Origin: an uncultured Kiritimatiellota bacterium
Lineage (GTDB): Bacteria; Verrucomicrobiota; Kiritimatiellia; RFP12; DVOR01
Direction: 5' to 3'
Length of the DNA: 64,000 nt
Assembly: GCA_944389945.1 (NCBI GenBank)
Contig: CALXOF010000001.1
Coordinates: forward strand, 129,016 to 193,015
Under the pieces are notes generated by a model that ran no database searches, was not told where the DNA came from, and saw nothing but the letters and a program-made list of their open reading frames with translations. Shown in pieces: positions 52,154-61,200 of this stretch; within the stretch, counting starts at the first letter, position 1; each line of letters opens with the position of its first letter. A program made the translations under genes and the position numbers.

Positions 52154-52663
52154 ATGAAGACCCTCGTCGTTTACTCCACCAAGACCGGCAACACCAAGAA
52201 GGTCGCCGAAGCCATCGCCCAGGCCCTCCCCGGCGCCGAGCTTCACGATGTCAAGACCGCCCCCGCCCCCGACGCCTACGACTTCATCGCCATGGGCTTC
52301 TGGGTCGACAAGGGCGGCCCCAACAAGGAAGCCGCCGACTACATGAAGACCATCCGCGGCAAGAAGGTCTTCACCTTCTTCACCCTTGGCGCCAACCCCG
52401 ACTCCATGCACGCCCGCACCTGCGCCGAGGCCGCCCCCAAGGCCTATGGCGAGGGTTGCGAGCAGGTCGCCGCCTTCTGGTGCCAGGGCGCCATCGATCC
52501 CGTCCTTATCGAGTGGATGCGCAAGATGCCCGCCGGCAATCCCCACGCGCCCACCCCCGAGGCCGAGGCCCGTTGGGCCGAAGCCGCCAAGCACCCCGAC
52601 GAAACCGATCTCCAGCACGCCGCCCAGGCCGCCGCCGAGGCCCTCGCCAAGGCCCAGGCCTGA
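52154..52663 (+). CDS. Flavodoxin-family protein
   Basis: 169 residues. FMN phosphate-binding loop STKTGNTKKVAEAI (about 8-21) in a flavodoxin fold, with FIAMGFWVDKGGPN as the second FMN loop. The C-terminal Ala-rich helix extends past a minimal flavodoxin. AAGGAG precedes the ATG. Flavodoxins reduce radical-SAM enzymes; HmuF plays this part for HmuW in Fusobacterium, so a donor role for the radical SAM protein at 47884 is likely, although an unrelated redox role is possible. Confidence 0.85.
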   Translation: MKTLVVYSTKTGNTKKVAEAIAQALPGAELHDVKTAPAPDAYDFIAMGFWVDKGGPNKEAADYMKTIRGKKVFTFFTLGANPDSMHARTCAEAAPKAYGEGCEQVAAFWCQGAIDPVLIEWMRKMPAGNPHAPTPEAEARWAEAAKHPDETDLQHAAQAAAEALAKAQA

Positions 52664-52734
52664 ACGGAACACCGTGCGGGTCTCCAGCGCCTGCGAAACC
52701 CGAACACAAACACACCAGAAAAGGATCCCACCCT

Positions 52735-53919
52735 ATGAGACACACCCACCTCAGCCGCACCAAGCGCCACGCGGGCTTCACACTCGTTGAGCTCTTGGTC
52801 GTCGTCGCCATCATCGCCGTCATCGGCGCCGGCGTCGCCGTCACCTACCGCTACCTCGATGAACAGGCCAAGACCTCTATGGAGATCTCCGACTGCTCCA
52901 TCATCAAGAAGGCCATCTCTCAGTGGAGCGCCATCAACGACAACAACATTCCCAATGGCCTCGACTCGCTCGTCACGGACAACAATGACCTCTATTCGAC
53001 CATGCCGGTCGTCTCGGGGATGGGTGGCGTGACAGAATCCGCAGACATCTCGATGGGTGTGGAAGGTCCGCTTGGCTACACCGTTTCCGTCAAAGAGGCG
53101 CCGCAGGTTGTACTCGACAATTTGGCATCAGCCGGTCTCACCACACTCTATCTTCACTTGACCGGCGCAGCCAACACCAACGGCAACGCCAACGATTCCA
53201 CCTGGACAGCCGGTAGCATCTCGGTGAGGCCCGGCATGTCCATGTCCAGCGGTGCGGTCGACACTTCCAAGACCCTCAGCACGCTCAACAGTTCCACGCA
53301 CGAAGCGGACGTTGAGGCTGCACAGGATATGGTTGACGATACCGGCCCTGCTGCTGGCTGGAGCGACCCAACCGTCCAGAGCGATGGCTATACCGCCCCT
53401 GACGGCAAGACGTATATGACCGAAAGCGAGTTTGTCGCGGCTCAGACCGAGGCGCAGAAGATTGTCGATGCGCAAACCTTGGACCGCCTTGCCTTCCTTT
53501 GGGGCACGAGCGGTGCCACCATGGGGGGTCAGCCTATGCCCATGAACATGGCGAACGAAATCATCACCAATTGCGGCTATGCGCCCGATGAAATCGCAGA
53601 CCCCACTCAACCTGTCGAGACCGAAATCGCGAACGGCAAGAAGTGCTACCTCGTCGTCTTCGGACTGGGCCGTTTTGCCTCCATCTACAACGCCAAGTCC
53701 ATCCGCATCGATGCGCCTGCCTACGGCAAGCGCAACGATCAAAGCAAGTCGGTTTATAACCGTTACTTGGTCGTTGTCAGCGTTCCGCTCGAGACTTACA
53801 GTGACATGACCGGTGCCACGCAGAAGGCGCAAGTGGTCGATGTCCTCACACCTCAGGGCTATTCTGTCGCCTCCCTCCGCGACAAGTATATCACCGATGG
53901 TGAGCGCGTCAAGGACTGA
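52735..53919 (+). CDS. Type IV pilin-like/pseudopilin protein
   Basis: 394 residues, long for a prepilin. The class III leader ends at Gly, with FTLVELLVVVAIIAVIGAG (15-33) as the processed hydrophobic helix including the Glu at +5. The body has Asn/Thr/Ser-rich sequence with no known domain and no transmembrane segment after the helix. AAAGGAT precedes the ATG at 52735; the frame's upstream extension runs through EcfA and flavodoxin sequence and is rejected. It is first gene of the secretion/pilus cluster. Confidence 0.85.
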   Translation: MRHTHLSRTKRHAGFTLVELLVVVAIIAVIGAGVAVTYRYLDEQAKTSMEISDCSIIKKAISQWSAINDNNIPNGLDSLVTDNNDLYSTMPVVSGMGGVTESADISMGVEGPLGYTVSVKEAPQVVLDNLASAGLTTLYLHLTGAANTNGNANDSTWTAGSISVRPGMSMSSGAVDTSKTLSTLNSSTHEADVEAAQDMVDDTGPAAGWSDPTVQSDGYTAPDGKTYMTESEFVAAQTEAQKIVDAQTLDRLAFLWGTSGATMGGQPMPMNMANEIITNCGYAPDEIADPTQPVETEIANGKKCYLVVFGLGRFASIYNAKSIRIDAPAYGKRNDQSKSVYNRYLVVVSVPLETYSDMTGATQKAQVVDVLTPQGYSVASLRDKYITDGERVKD

Positions 53920-53954
53920 CCTTCTCGCCGGGGTCCCCTGCGGGGGGCTCCAGC

Positions 53955-53969
53955 GACCCTTATAGGGTC
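53955..53969. repeat. Single TATA-centred palindrome
   Basis: GACCCTTATAGGGTC, the same motif as the four-copy array at 35863-35946. It lies 36 bases after the first pilin gene and 75 bases before the second. Confidence 0.75.
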
Positions 53970-54044
53970 TGACATGAAGGGGTGGACAGGGGCGAAAGGA
54001 CCTTCCGCCGCCCTCCACCCGAACCTCCAAAGAAAGAAAACCCG

Positions 54045-54884
54045 ATGACCACACCCACGCCCAGACGCCGCGGCTTCACCTTGGTGGAACTGTTGGTTGT
54101 GATTGCCATCCTCGCGGTGGTGGGCGCGGGTGTGGCCGTCACTTATGGCCGCAACGTCGTTGTCCAGGCCCGCCGCCAGACCACCCTCCACGAGATGGGG
54201 CAGCTCCGCGACGCCTTTGCCCGCTTCCATGCCGACAACGCGCCGCGTCTCCTCGCCGGCCTCCACGCCCCCGCCCCCAACGACAACGAAATCTTCCCCT
54301 CCGCCGCCTTTCGCGCCACCTTCCGCGAGCCGCCCGCCGAGGGCGACCGCACCTATGGCATGATTGAGTTTTTCGAGCGCTACGGCCTCTGGCCGCTCCT
54401 GCAGCCCTCCGTCTCCGAGGACGGCGAACGCTTGGAAGACGTTGACTTCATCGTCTTCGACGACCCCTCGCCTCTCACCGGCGAAGGTTGGAAGGGCCCC
54501 TATGCCGACGCCCCCAGTCGCGTTGCGTGCATCGAAGAGAACTATGGCACCCTCGTCCGCGCCGGAGAGGGTGAGAATGACCCCCTCTTCCCCCAGATCG
54601 GCACGCGCTGGGACGGCTTCTACCGCGTGCTCTACCTGGAGCATTGCGAGAACGAGGCTGACCTCACCCAGCCCATCTACCGCCGGCTCTTCCTTGTCTG
54701 CGCAGAAGACCCCGAGGCCTGGGACGAATTCACCGACGAGCTCGGCGCCCTCACCGGCAACCGCCGCCTCGGCACCGACAGCGGTCCGCTCGACCTCGCC
54801 ACCGGGGCCCTCCGCCAGCGTGATGAATCCCGCGGCCTCACCTTCATCGAACTCCTCAACCTCGACATCTGGAGAAATCCGTGA
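54045..54884 (+). CDS. Pseudopilin (GspG/H-like)
   Basis: 279 residues. Leader RRRG, then FTLVELLVVIAILAVVGAG (11-29). The GAGVAVTY tail of this helix is shared with the preceding pilin, so the two are paralogues. The body is acidic with YRVLYLEHCENEADLTQPIYRRLF. The ATG at 54045 is chosen so that the leader is short; the in-frame ATG at 53982 gives an implausibly long basic leader. The stop codon overlaps the next start. Confidence 0.83.
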   Translation: MTTPTPRRRGFTLVELLVVIAILAVVGAGVAVTYGRNVVVQARRQTTLHEMGQLRDAFARFHADNAPRLLAGLHAPAPNDNEIFPSAAFRATFREPPAEGDRTYGMIEFFERYGLWPLLQPSVSEDGERLEDVDFIVFDDPSPLTGEGWKGPYADAPSRVACIEENYGTLVRAGEGENDPLFPQIGTRWDGFYRVLYLEHCENEADLTQPIYRRLFLVCAEDPEAWDEFTDELGALTGNRRLGTDSGPLDLATGALRQRDESRGLTFIELLNLDIWRNP

Positions 54885-55879
54885 ACGCCCGTGGCATGAC
54901 ATTGGTGGAGTTGCTCGTGGTTTTAGTTATCCTGGCCGGGCTGACGGCGGCCGTGATGACCGGCGCGGCGGCGACCCGCGAGAAGGGGCGCTATGAGCAG
55001 ACCGCCCGTGACGCCGAGGCGATGGCCGAGGCCCTTGCCCGTCCCGACGGGCTTTCTCTTGTCTCCGACCTCGGCTTTGTCCCCGACAATGCCAACGGCC
55101 TCTGCCTCCTCTTCGGCGCGCGCCTCCCGCATGAGACCGTGACCGAGGACCCCGAGCACCCCGGCGAGATGCTCACGAACGTTGCCGTCCATGACATCCC
55201 CGCTTGGCGTCTCCTCGAGTCCGCCCTCATCCCCGAGACGACCACGCCGCAGTACACCGCCGCCGAGATTGCCTCCGCCGCCATCGCCATCACCAATCGT
55301 TTTGAGTCCGTCTCCTTGGGTGCGGGGTGGCGCGGCCCTTACTGCGAGGGGAGGGCCCTGGACGCCGACGACTCCGACCCCAACAACCCCATCCCCTTCC
55401 TGCGGGATGGCTTCGGCGGGCTTTGGGAGTTCGATGGCGAGACGCTCGTCTCCCGCGGCCGCGACCGCCTGGACGACGCGCTTCTGCCGGACGCCGACGC
55501 CATCGACTGGCGCGACCGCGATCGCTCCTTCGCCGTCTCCGTGCCCGTGCCCACGCTCTCCCTCACCGTGAAACCCGAAAGCGATGCCGCCGTGCAGTGC
55601 CTCCACGTCTTTGTCCACCAGCCCGCGCTGACGCTGCCGACGACCGTTGGCGCCGAACCGACGGTTGGGCTGGCGTGCCGTTACTACCGTTTCGAGAACG
55701 CCGATTCCGTTCTCCTCTCCGAGGGGCTCACGTTGGGTGAGCGCATCGTCTTCGTGTTGGCCGAGACCGCCTCCGGCGCGATGGCCGCCCCGCCGCGGCG
55801 CGTGCTCCTGCGTCCCGGCGCCAACGCCGTGACCCTGCCCCTCCACACCGCCACCGCCTATCCTCTGACCTCCCCATGA
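54881..55879 (+). CDS. Pseudopilin (GspI/J-like)
   Basis: 332 residues. Short leader MNARG, then MTLVELLVVLVILAGLTAAV; Met replaces the usual Phe at +1 and Glu at +5 is kept. GTG start overlapping the previous stop codon (GTGA). The long body is beta-rich without a named domain. The end overlaps the next gene by ATGA. Confidence 0.83.
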   Translation: MNARGMTLVELLVVLVILAGLTAAVMTGAAATREKGRYEQTARDAEAMAEALARPDGLSLVSDLGFVPDNANGLCLLFGARLPHETVTEDPEHPGEMLTNVAVHDIPAWRLLESALIPETTTPQYTAAEIASAAIAITNRFESVSLGAGWRGPYCEGRALDADDSDPNNPIPFLRDGFGGLWEFDGETLVSRGRDRLDDALLPDADAIDWRDRDRSFAVSVPVPTLSLTVKPESDAAVQCLHVFVHQPALTLPTTVGAEPTVGLACRYYRFENADSVLLSEGLTLGERIVFVLAETASGAMAAPPRRVLLRPGANAVTLPLHTATAYPLTSP

Positions 55880-57207
55880 AACCGAAACGTTCCAAAATCC
55901 CGGCCATTCTGATCCACGACGGCGCGCAGTGGCGTTTGCCTGGGCAGGCGCCCGTGGCCGCCCCGCCCGACGCGCCGCCCGCCGCGTGGCTCAACGACCT
56001 CGCCAAGACCCATACCGCCGTGCGTTTTCTTCTCGCGTGCGACCTTCGCCGGCAGGACGTCGCCCTTCCCCCGCGTACCAAGTGGGCCGAGGCGCAGAAC
56101 CTGATGGCCCAGGAACTCGCCGACCAGACGGGTGGTGACCCCACGGCATGGGTGATCGCAGGCCGCTCCTACGGCGAAGGCCGCGGCGCCGCGCTTCTCG
56201 CGGGTGTCTTCGAGGCCGGGCGTCTGGCCGCCCTGCGCGATGCCGCCGCCGAGGCGGGACTCCGTTTCGCCGGCGCCGCGGCGCTGAGCCTGGCCGTGGC
56301 CGCCGTCTGGCGCGCCCAACCCGCCGCCAAGCAGACGCTTGTCGTCGTGGGGCAGGGCGAGGCGCTCGTGGTGCCGCCCGCGCCGGCCGCGCCCCAACCC
56401 GTGCCCGCCGGCCTCCGCCATGCCGCGGTCGCCCCCGAGGCTTGGCTGGAACGTTTCACCCACGGGATGCGTGGGTTGGGGGCCGATACGCCCTTGCGTC
56501 TCCTTGCCTTGGGCGGCGAGGCCGAGCCCTTGGCCGCCGTTCTCCGCGAGCAAGGCGGTTTCACCGACGCTTCCCCGTTGGTTGCCGAGCCGACCCTCAA
56601 GGCCGCCGCCGCGCTCGCAGCCTCGGCCAAGGCGAACAACCTGCGCGCCGATCTCCCGGTGGCCAACCCCTGGGTGCCGCGCAAACGGTTCTCCAACGCG
56701 TGGATTGTCCTTCCCTGCATCGTCCTCCTGGCCCTGCCCTATCTCTACACGTGGCATGAGGGACGGTTGCTGAAGGCCGAGACCGCGCGCTATCAGGCCG
56801 AGGCCGCACAGTATCTGCCTTTGGAAAAGGCCACCGACGCCGCCCAGAAACGCAAGGCCGCAGCCCAGCGTGCCTACGATGCCGAACGTTCCACCCAGCA
56901 GGCCCTCGCCGACCGTCGTCGCCCCCTCGCGGCCTTTGTGCAGGTGGCCTATTTCTTCTGTCGGCACGCGGAGCCCTCTCTTGTCGTCGACTCCATCACC
57001 GAGCGCGGCGGCATCGTCTCGGTCTCCGGCACCTACGTGGACGATGAAGAGGGGTTGCGCCTGCGCGAGGCACTCACGGTCTTCGCGGAGGCCGAGGACT
57101 TGCGCCTCGCTAACGCCAAGGACGAGGCAGGGAAGGACGCCGAAGGCCTTCCGGTCACACATTTCTCCTATACCATCGATTGCACGCGCATGGGGGATGC
57201 CCAATGA
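55876..57207 (+). CDS. GspL/PilM-PilN-like assembly protein
   Basis: 443 residues. A cytoplasmic N-terminal region of about 280 residues resembling a degenerate actin-like domain precedes one transmembrane helix (about 276-292, IVLPCIVLLALPYLYTW). A short coiled coil (about 296-350) and a small periplasmic PilN/GspL-like ferredoxin-fold domain follow. In type II secretion GspL recruits the GspE ATPase to the inner membrane. The assignment rests on topology and position between pseudopilins and GspE. Overlaps both neighbours by 4 bases. Confidence 0.72.
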   Translation: MKPKRSKIPAILIHDGAQWRLPGQAPVAAPPDAPPAAWLNDLAKTHTAVRFLLACDLRRQDVALPPRTKWAEAQNLMAQELADQTGGDPTAWVIAGRSYGEGRGAALLAGVFEAGRLAALRDAAAEAGLRFAGAAALSLAVAAVWRAQPAAKQTLVVVGQGEALVVPPAPAAPQPVPAGLRHAAVAPEAWLERFTHGMRGLGADTPLRLLALGGEAEPLAAVLREQGGFTDASPLVAEPTLKAAAALAASAKANNLRADLPVANPWVPRKRFSNAWIVLPCIVLLALPYLYTWHEGRLLKAETARYQAEAAQYLPLEKATDAAQKRKAAAQRAYDAERSTQQALADRRRPLAAFVQVAYFFCRHAEPSLVVDSITERGGIVSVSGTYVDDEEGLRLREALTVFAEAEDLRLANAKDEAGKDAEGLPVTHFSYTIDCTRMGDAQ

Positions 57208-58007
57208 AGGAATTGCTTGCCAAGACCAACAGCTGGCACTGGCTCGCCGCCGCCCTCGTCGTGTGCGGGACCGTCTCCGCCTTTCTCTGGAACCGACAAA
57301 TCGAGGCCGTCCGTGCCGAACGTGACCCCGCCCTGGCGCGTATGGCCGCGCATCTGGAGGCGCTCCGCGCCCTGTTGCCTGACGGACCCGAGACGCTGGA
57401 TGCCCAGACCGCCTCGCTCAAGACGCGGCTGGAGGCCTTGCGCCAAGAGGTCGTCGACGCGGGCTTTGCGCCGATCCCCGAAGGGGCCGACGCGGTGCTC
57501 GCCACGAAGAACGCCGTCGAACAGGCGATGGCCGCGCGCGGTCTGCGTGTCCTCTCCTCCGCCTTCGCCGCCGCCCCCGAGCCGACCGCCCGCGGCAAGG
57601 CCTCCCCGTCTGCCGCAAAGGCCGCCGCCCAGCCCGTGAGCGCCGATGCCTACGCCCGCGAAGTCCAGCGCGCCGCAGCCAAGATGCCGGCCAACATGCG
57701 CGACGACTTCCTGCGCGACGCCCAACGGAAGATCGCCCAGCTCAAGGCCGCCGAGGCCCGCGCCGCCAAGCGCGCCGCCAAAAAGCCTGCCGCCTCCGTC
57801 GCCAAGCCCAAGGCCGCCCCCGTGCGCCTCCCCTTCAAAACCGAGGAGATGGAGTACGCCGTGGCGGGGAACTTCCGCGACATCTTCCTCTTCTTCGTGG
57901 GCGAGACCTTCAAGAAGCCGCCCTATCATTTCAAGGACATTGCGGTGACGCGTTCGGACACCGGCACGCTCCGTCTCTCCTTCACCCTGCAGGCGAACTA
58001 CCGATGA
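57204..58007 (+). CDS. GspM/PilO-like inner-membrane assembly protein
   Basis: 267 residues. A single N-terminal transmembrane helix (about 13-30) is followed by a coiled coil, a long Ala/Lys-rich helical linker (about 130-205) and a C-terminal globular part. Fits GspM/PilO, which pairs with GspL/PilN. The ATG at 57204 overlaps the previous stop codon; the in-frame ATG at 57180 lies inside the previous gene. Sequence identity to known PilO is not obvious. Confidence 0.68.
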   Translation: MKELLAKTNSWHWLAAALVVCGTVSAFLWNRQIEAVRAERDPALARMAAHLEALRALLPDGPETLDAQTASLKTRLEALRQEVVDAGFAPIPEGADAVLATKNAVEQAMAARGLRVLSSAFAAAPEPTARGKASPSAAKAAAQPVSADAYAREVQRAAAKMPANMRDDFLRDAQRKIAQLKAAEARAAKRAAKKPAASVAKPKAAPVRLPFKTEEMEYAVAGNFRDIFLFFVGETFKKPPYHFKDIAVTRSDTGTLRLSFTLQANYR

Positions 58008-59449
58008 GCATGGACAAGCTTGACGTTGCGCGTATCCGTCCCCCGCAGTCGGTGCTGGGGTTGCTCCCGCCGCGTGTCGCGCGCGGACTCGGTGCCCTGC
58101 CTGTCTCCGTCGCGCCCGATGGCGCCGTGACCGTCTGCGTGTCCGACGCCACGGATTTCGCCCTGCGCGACCGTCTGGAACGTCTGCTCGAAGGGCGCGC
58201 CGTGCGCCTCGCCGAGGCGAGCGACCCCGCGGCCTTTGCCGCCGCCCTCCGCGAGAACTATCCCGATGCCGCCCTCAACGGTACGCTCGACCGCCCGGAG
58301 GAGCTCTTCGCCTATATGCTCCGCCGCGCCCTCGCCCGCGGCGCCAGCGACATCCATGTCTCGCCTGACGAGCGCGGCTCCCGCATCCGTCTGCGCGTGG
58401 ATGGCCGCCTGGTGACCGACCGCCGCGAGCCGCCCGAGGCCGCCGCCGAGTTCGTCTCCTACATCAAGGTGCAGGCCAAGCTCGACATCGCCGAGCGCCG
58501 CGCCCCGCAGGACGGCAACATCGACCTGGAGCTCGATGGCGCGACCGTCTCCCTGCGCGTGGCCACCGTCCCCACGCTTTACGGCGAGCATGTCACCCTC
58601 CGCCTCCTCAGCCAGACCGCCCGCACGCAGAAGTTGGAGCGTCTGGAGGACCTCGGCATGCACTCCGAGGCCTTCGCCCTCTTCCGCAAGGCCCTGCGCG
58701 CGCCCAACGGCGTCATCATCATCTCCGGCCCCACCGGCAGCGGCAAGACCACCACCCTCTACGCCGCGCTCCGCGCCCTCGCCGCCCCCGACGACCGTCA
58801 CTTGGTGAGCATCGAGGACCCCGTCGAGAAACCCGTCGCCGGCGTCACGCAGATCAAGGTCGATGGCCGCCAGGAGCGCGTCTCCTTCGCCAAGGCCCTG
58901 CGTAGCGTCCTCCGCCATGACCCCGATGTGGTGATGGTGGGCGAGATCCGCGACGGCGAGACCGCCGCCACCGCCTTGCGCTCGGCCCTCACCGGCCACC
59001 TGGTGCTCACCACCCTGCATACCAACAGCGCCCCCGCCATCCTCACGCGCCTGACCGACCTCGGCGTGCCGCCCTACCTCGTGGCCGGCACGTTGCGCTT
59101 GGCCATGGCCCAACGCCTGGTGCGCCGTCCCTGCCCCGAGTGCATGGCGTGGGTCCCGGCCTCCCCGGAGGAGTGCGCCGCCTGCGGGTGGGACGCCACG
59201 CATCCGCCCAACATCCCCCACGCCAAGGGCTGCCCCTACTGCGGCGGCACGGGCTACGCCGGCCGCACCGCCGTCTATGAGATGCTTCCCGTGGACGCCG
59301 CGGCGCGCGAGGCCCTCATGGCCGGTCGCCCGCCGGTCATCTCCGATTCCGCCCTCACCCTGCGCGGCGACGGCCTACGCAAGGTCTTGGAGGGCGAAAC
59401 GACGCTCGACGAAATCGCCGACGTCATCGACAATGAGCTTCTGACGTGA
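58004..59449 (+). CDS. gspE: Type II secretion/type IV pilus assembly ATPase (GspE/PilB family)
   Basis: 481 residues. An N-terminal MshEN/GspE-N-like domain is followed by the hexameric secretion ATPase core: GASDIHVSPD, Walker A GPTGSGKTT (242-250), Asp box VSIEDPVE, Walker B DPDVVMVGEIRDGETA and His box TLHTNSA. A zinc module follows (CPEC, CAACG, CPYCGGTGYAGR). Powers pseudopilus or pilus extension. ATGA overlap with the previous gene and GTGA with the next. Confidence 0.93.
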   Translation: MSMDKLDVARIRPPQSVLGLLPPRVARGLGALPVSVAPDGAVTVCVSDATDFALRDRLERLLEGRAVRLAEASDPAAFAAALRENYPDAALNGTLDRPEELFAYMLRRALARGASDIHVSPDERGSRIRLRVDGRLVTDRREPPEAAAEFVSYIKVQAKLDIAERRAPQDGNIDLELDGATVSLRVATVPTLYGEHVTLRLLSQTARTQKLERLEDLGMHSEAFALFRKALRAPNGVIIISGPTGSGKTTTLYAALRALAAPDDRHLVSIEDPVEKPVAGVTQIKVDGRQERVSFAKALRSVLRHDPDVVMVGEIRDGETAATALRSALTGHLVLTTLHTNSAPAILTRLTDLGVPPYLVAGTLRLAMAQRLVRRPCPECMAWVPASPEECAACGWDATHPPNIPHAKGCPYCGGTGYAGRTAVYEMLPVDAAAREALMAGRPPVISDSALTLRGDGLRKVLEGETTLDEIADVIDNELLT

Positions 59450-60672
59450 CGCGCTTCAAGTACATCGCTTTCCATGCCGGCCGGAAGGTCTCGGACTTCA
59501 TCGAGGCGGATGATGCCCAAGCCGCCCGCGCGACGCTCCGTGAACGCGGCTTGACACCCGTGAGCGTGGAACCCGCGCCCCTGCGCGGCAAGACGCTTCG
59601 TCCCCGCAATGCGCTCGACCGCGCCTTGAGCCGCTGGCTGATTTCGCAGTCGTCCATCGAGCAGACATTCATGCAGTTGGTGGTGCTCCTGCGCGGCGAC
59701 GTCGCGGTGGTCGAGGCCTTCGAGACGGCCGCCGGCCTGGCCAAGGGCTACCTCGCCCAGGCGCTCTGGGAGACGGCTCAATCCGTGCGCGGCGGTGCCT
59801 CGTTGGCCAAGGCCATGCGCGCGGCCATGCCGTGGGTCGGCAATCTCTACCTGGGCCTCATCGCCGTGGGCGAGGCCAATGGCGCCTTGCCGCGGATGTT
59901 CGGCTACTGCGTTGGGCTGATGGAGAGCCGCCGCAAGCTCCGCAACGAAATCATCCGAGCCTTGACCTATCCCGCCATCGTCGTGCTCATGGGCCTGGGC
60001 GTGGGCTACTACGTGAGCACCGTCGCCATTCCCCAAATCGCCTCGGTCATGGGCAACCCCGACGCCCTCCCGCCCATCACGCGCTCGCTCCTCACCACGA
60101 GCGATTGGGTCAAGACGCAAGGCTACTGGCTCATCCTCGGCCCTGTGCTCTTCGGCGTGACCGTCGCGGTGTTGCGCCACGTGCCGGGCGTGGGCCTGGC
60201 GCTCGACCGCGTGGGCCTCTCGATTCCCCTCTTCGGCAAGGTGGGCCGTTTCTCCGGCAACGCGCTCTTCAACCAGACCCTCGCCATCCTTCTGGAGAGC
60301 GGCATCTCGGTGATTGAGTCGCTCGCGCTCATCCGCGGCACGCTCTCCAACGCCTTTTACCGCCGTCAGATCGCCGCCGTCCGCGCCTCCGTCCTGGCGG
60401 GCAAACCGCTCTCCGAGGGCATCGCCGCCTCCGCGCTCAACCATCTCTCCCCCCTCTCCAAGGCCCTCGTCCGCGTGGGCGAAAGCTCCGGTAACCTTGC
60501 CGACGGCCTGCGCTACGTGGGCGACTTCTACGCCCAGGCCCTCGCCCGCCGCCTGGATCTGCTGGGCAAACTGGTCGAACCCGCGCTCGTCGTTGTCGTC
60601 GGCGGCATGGTCGCCTACGTCTACATCGCCTTCTTCATGGGCATGGCCGCCATGAACGCCACGGCCGGATGA
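59446..60672 (+). CDS. gspF: Inner-membrane platform protein GspF/PilC
   Basis: 408 residues with the two T2SSF domains (about 70-195 and 275-395) and three main transmembrane helices. Platform motifs are LRGDVAVVEAFETAAGLAKGYLAQAL and ILLESGISVIESLALI followed by VRVGESSGNL. It connects the ATPase to the pseudopilus. GTG start overlapping the gspE stop codon. Confidence 0.93.
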   Translation: MTRFKYIAFHAGRKVSDFIEADDAQAARATLRERGLTPVSVEPAPLRGKTLRPRNALDRALSRWLISQSSIEQTFMQLVVLLRGDVAVVEAFETAAGLAKGYLAQALWETAQSVRGGASLAKAMRAAMPWVGNLYLGLIAVGEANGALPRMFGYCVGLMESRRKLRNEIIRALTYPAIVVLMGLGVGYYVSTVAIPQIASVMGNPDALPPITRSLLTTSDWVKTQGYWLILGPVLFGVTVAVLRHVPGVGLALDRVGLSIPLFGKVGRFSGNALFNQTLAILLESGISVIESLALIRGTLSNAFYRRQIAAVRASVLAGKPLSEGIAASALNHLSPLSKALVRVGESSGNLADGLRYVGDFYAQALARRLDLLGKLVEPALVVVVGGMVAYVYIAFFMGMAAMNATAG

Positions 60673-60693
60673 GAACGAATGAAAGGAAACCCC

Positions 60694-61194
60694 ATGGCAC
60701 ACCCCATCCAACACGCTCCGCGCAGACTCGTGCTCGCCGTCTGCCTCTTCGCGGCTTGCGCAGCCCGCGCCGCGATTCCGCTTGCCGACCCGCCCCAGGA
60801 CCTCAAGAACGAGGATGGCACCCCCGAGGTCGGCCTTGTCGATCCCTTCGTCCCGCGTGGCGCGGCGGAGGATCCCGATATGCCCGGCACCGGCCTCACG
60901 CGCACCGCCGCCGGCGAACTGCCTGCCGATTTCCGCATCCTTGCCATCTCCATCCCCGAGCAGGGCAAACCCAGTGCCCTCGTCCGCATGGGCGAGAAGG
61001 AGGACCCAACCCTCGTCCATGAGGGCGACCAAGTGCGCGTCCCGCGCCCCATCCCCCGTGGCCGCGCCCGCGCCGAGGAGGACCCCAACGCCCGCTACAC
61101 CTTCTATCTCTACGTCAAGACCATCGCCCCCACCTACATCGAGGTCTATCACTCCAAGACCCGCCCCGACGACACCCAAATCCTCCGCTGGTGA
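60694..61194 (+). CDS. GspC/PilP-like periplasmic protein
   Basis: 166 residues. An N-terminal signal-like helix (about 12-27, ending AARA) is followed by a Pro/Asp-rich linker and a small beta domain (FRILAISIPEQGKP to YFLYVKTI-type strands). PilP/GspC HR-type proteins bridge the inner-membrane ring to the secretin. The ATG at 60694 is preferred because AAAGGAAA is just upstream; an in-frame ATG lies at 60679. Secretin follows 6 bases later. Assignment is mainly by position. Confidence 0.65.
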   Translation: MAHPIQHAPRRLVLAVCLFAACAARAAIPLADPPQDLKNEDGTPEVGLVDPFVPRGAAEDPDMPGTGLTRTAAGELPADFRILAISIPEQGKPSALVRMGEKEDPTLVHEGDQVRVPRPIPRGRARAEEDPNARYTFYLYVKTIAPTYIEVYHSKTRPDDTQILRW

Positions 61195-61200
61195 CCTGAT

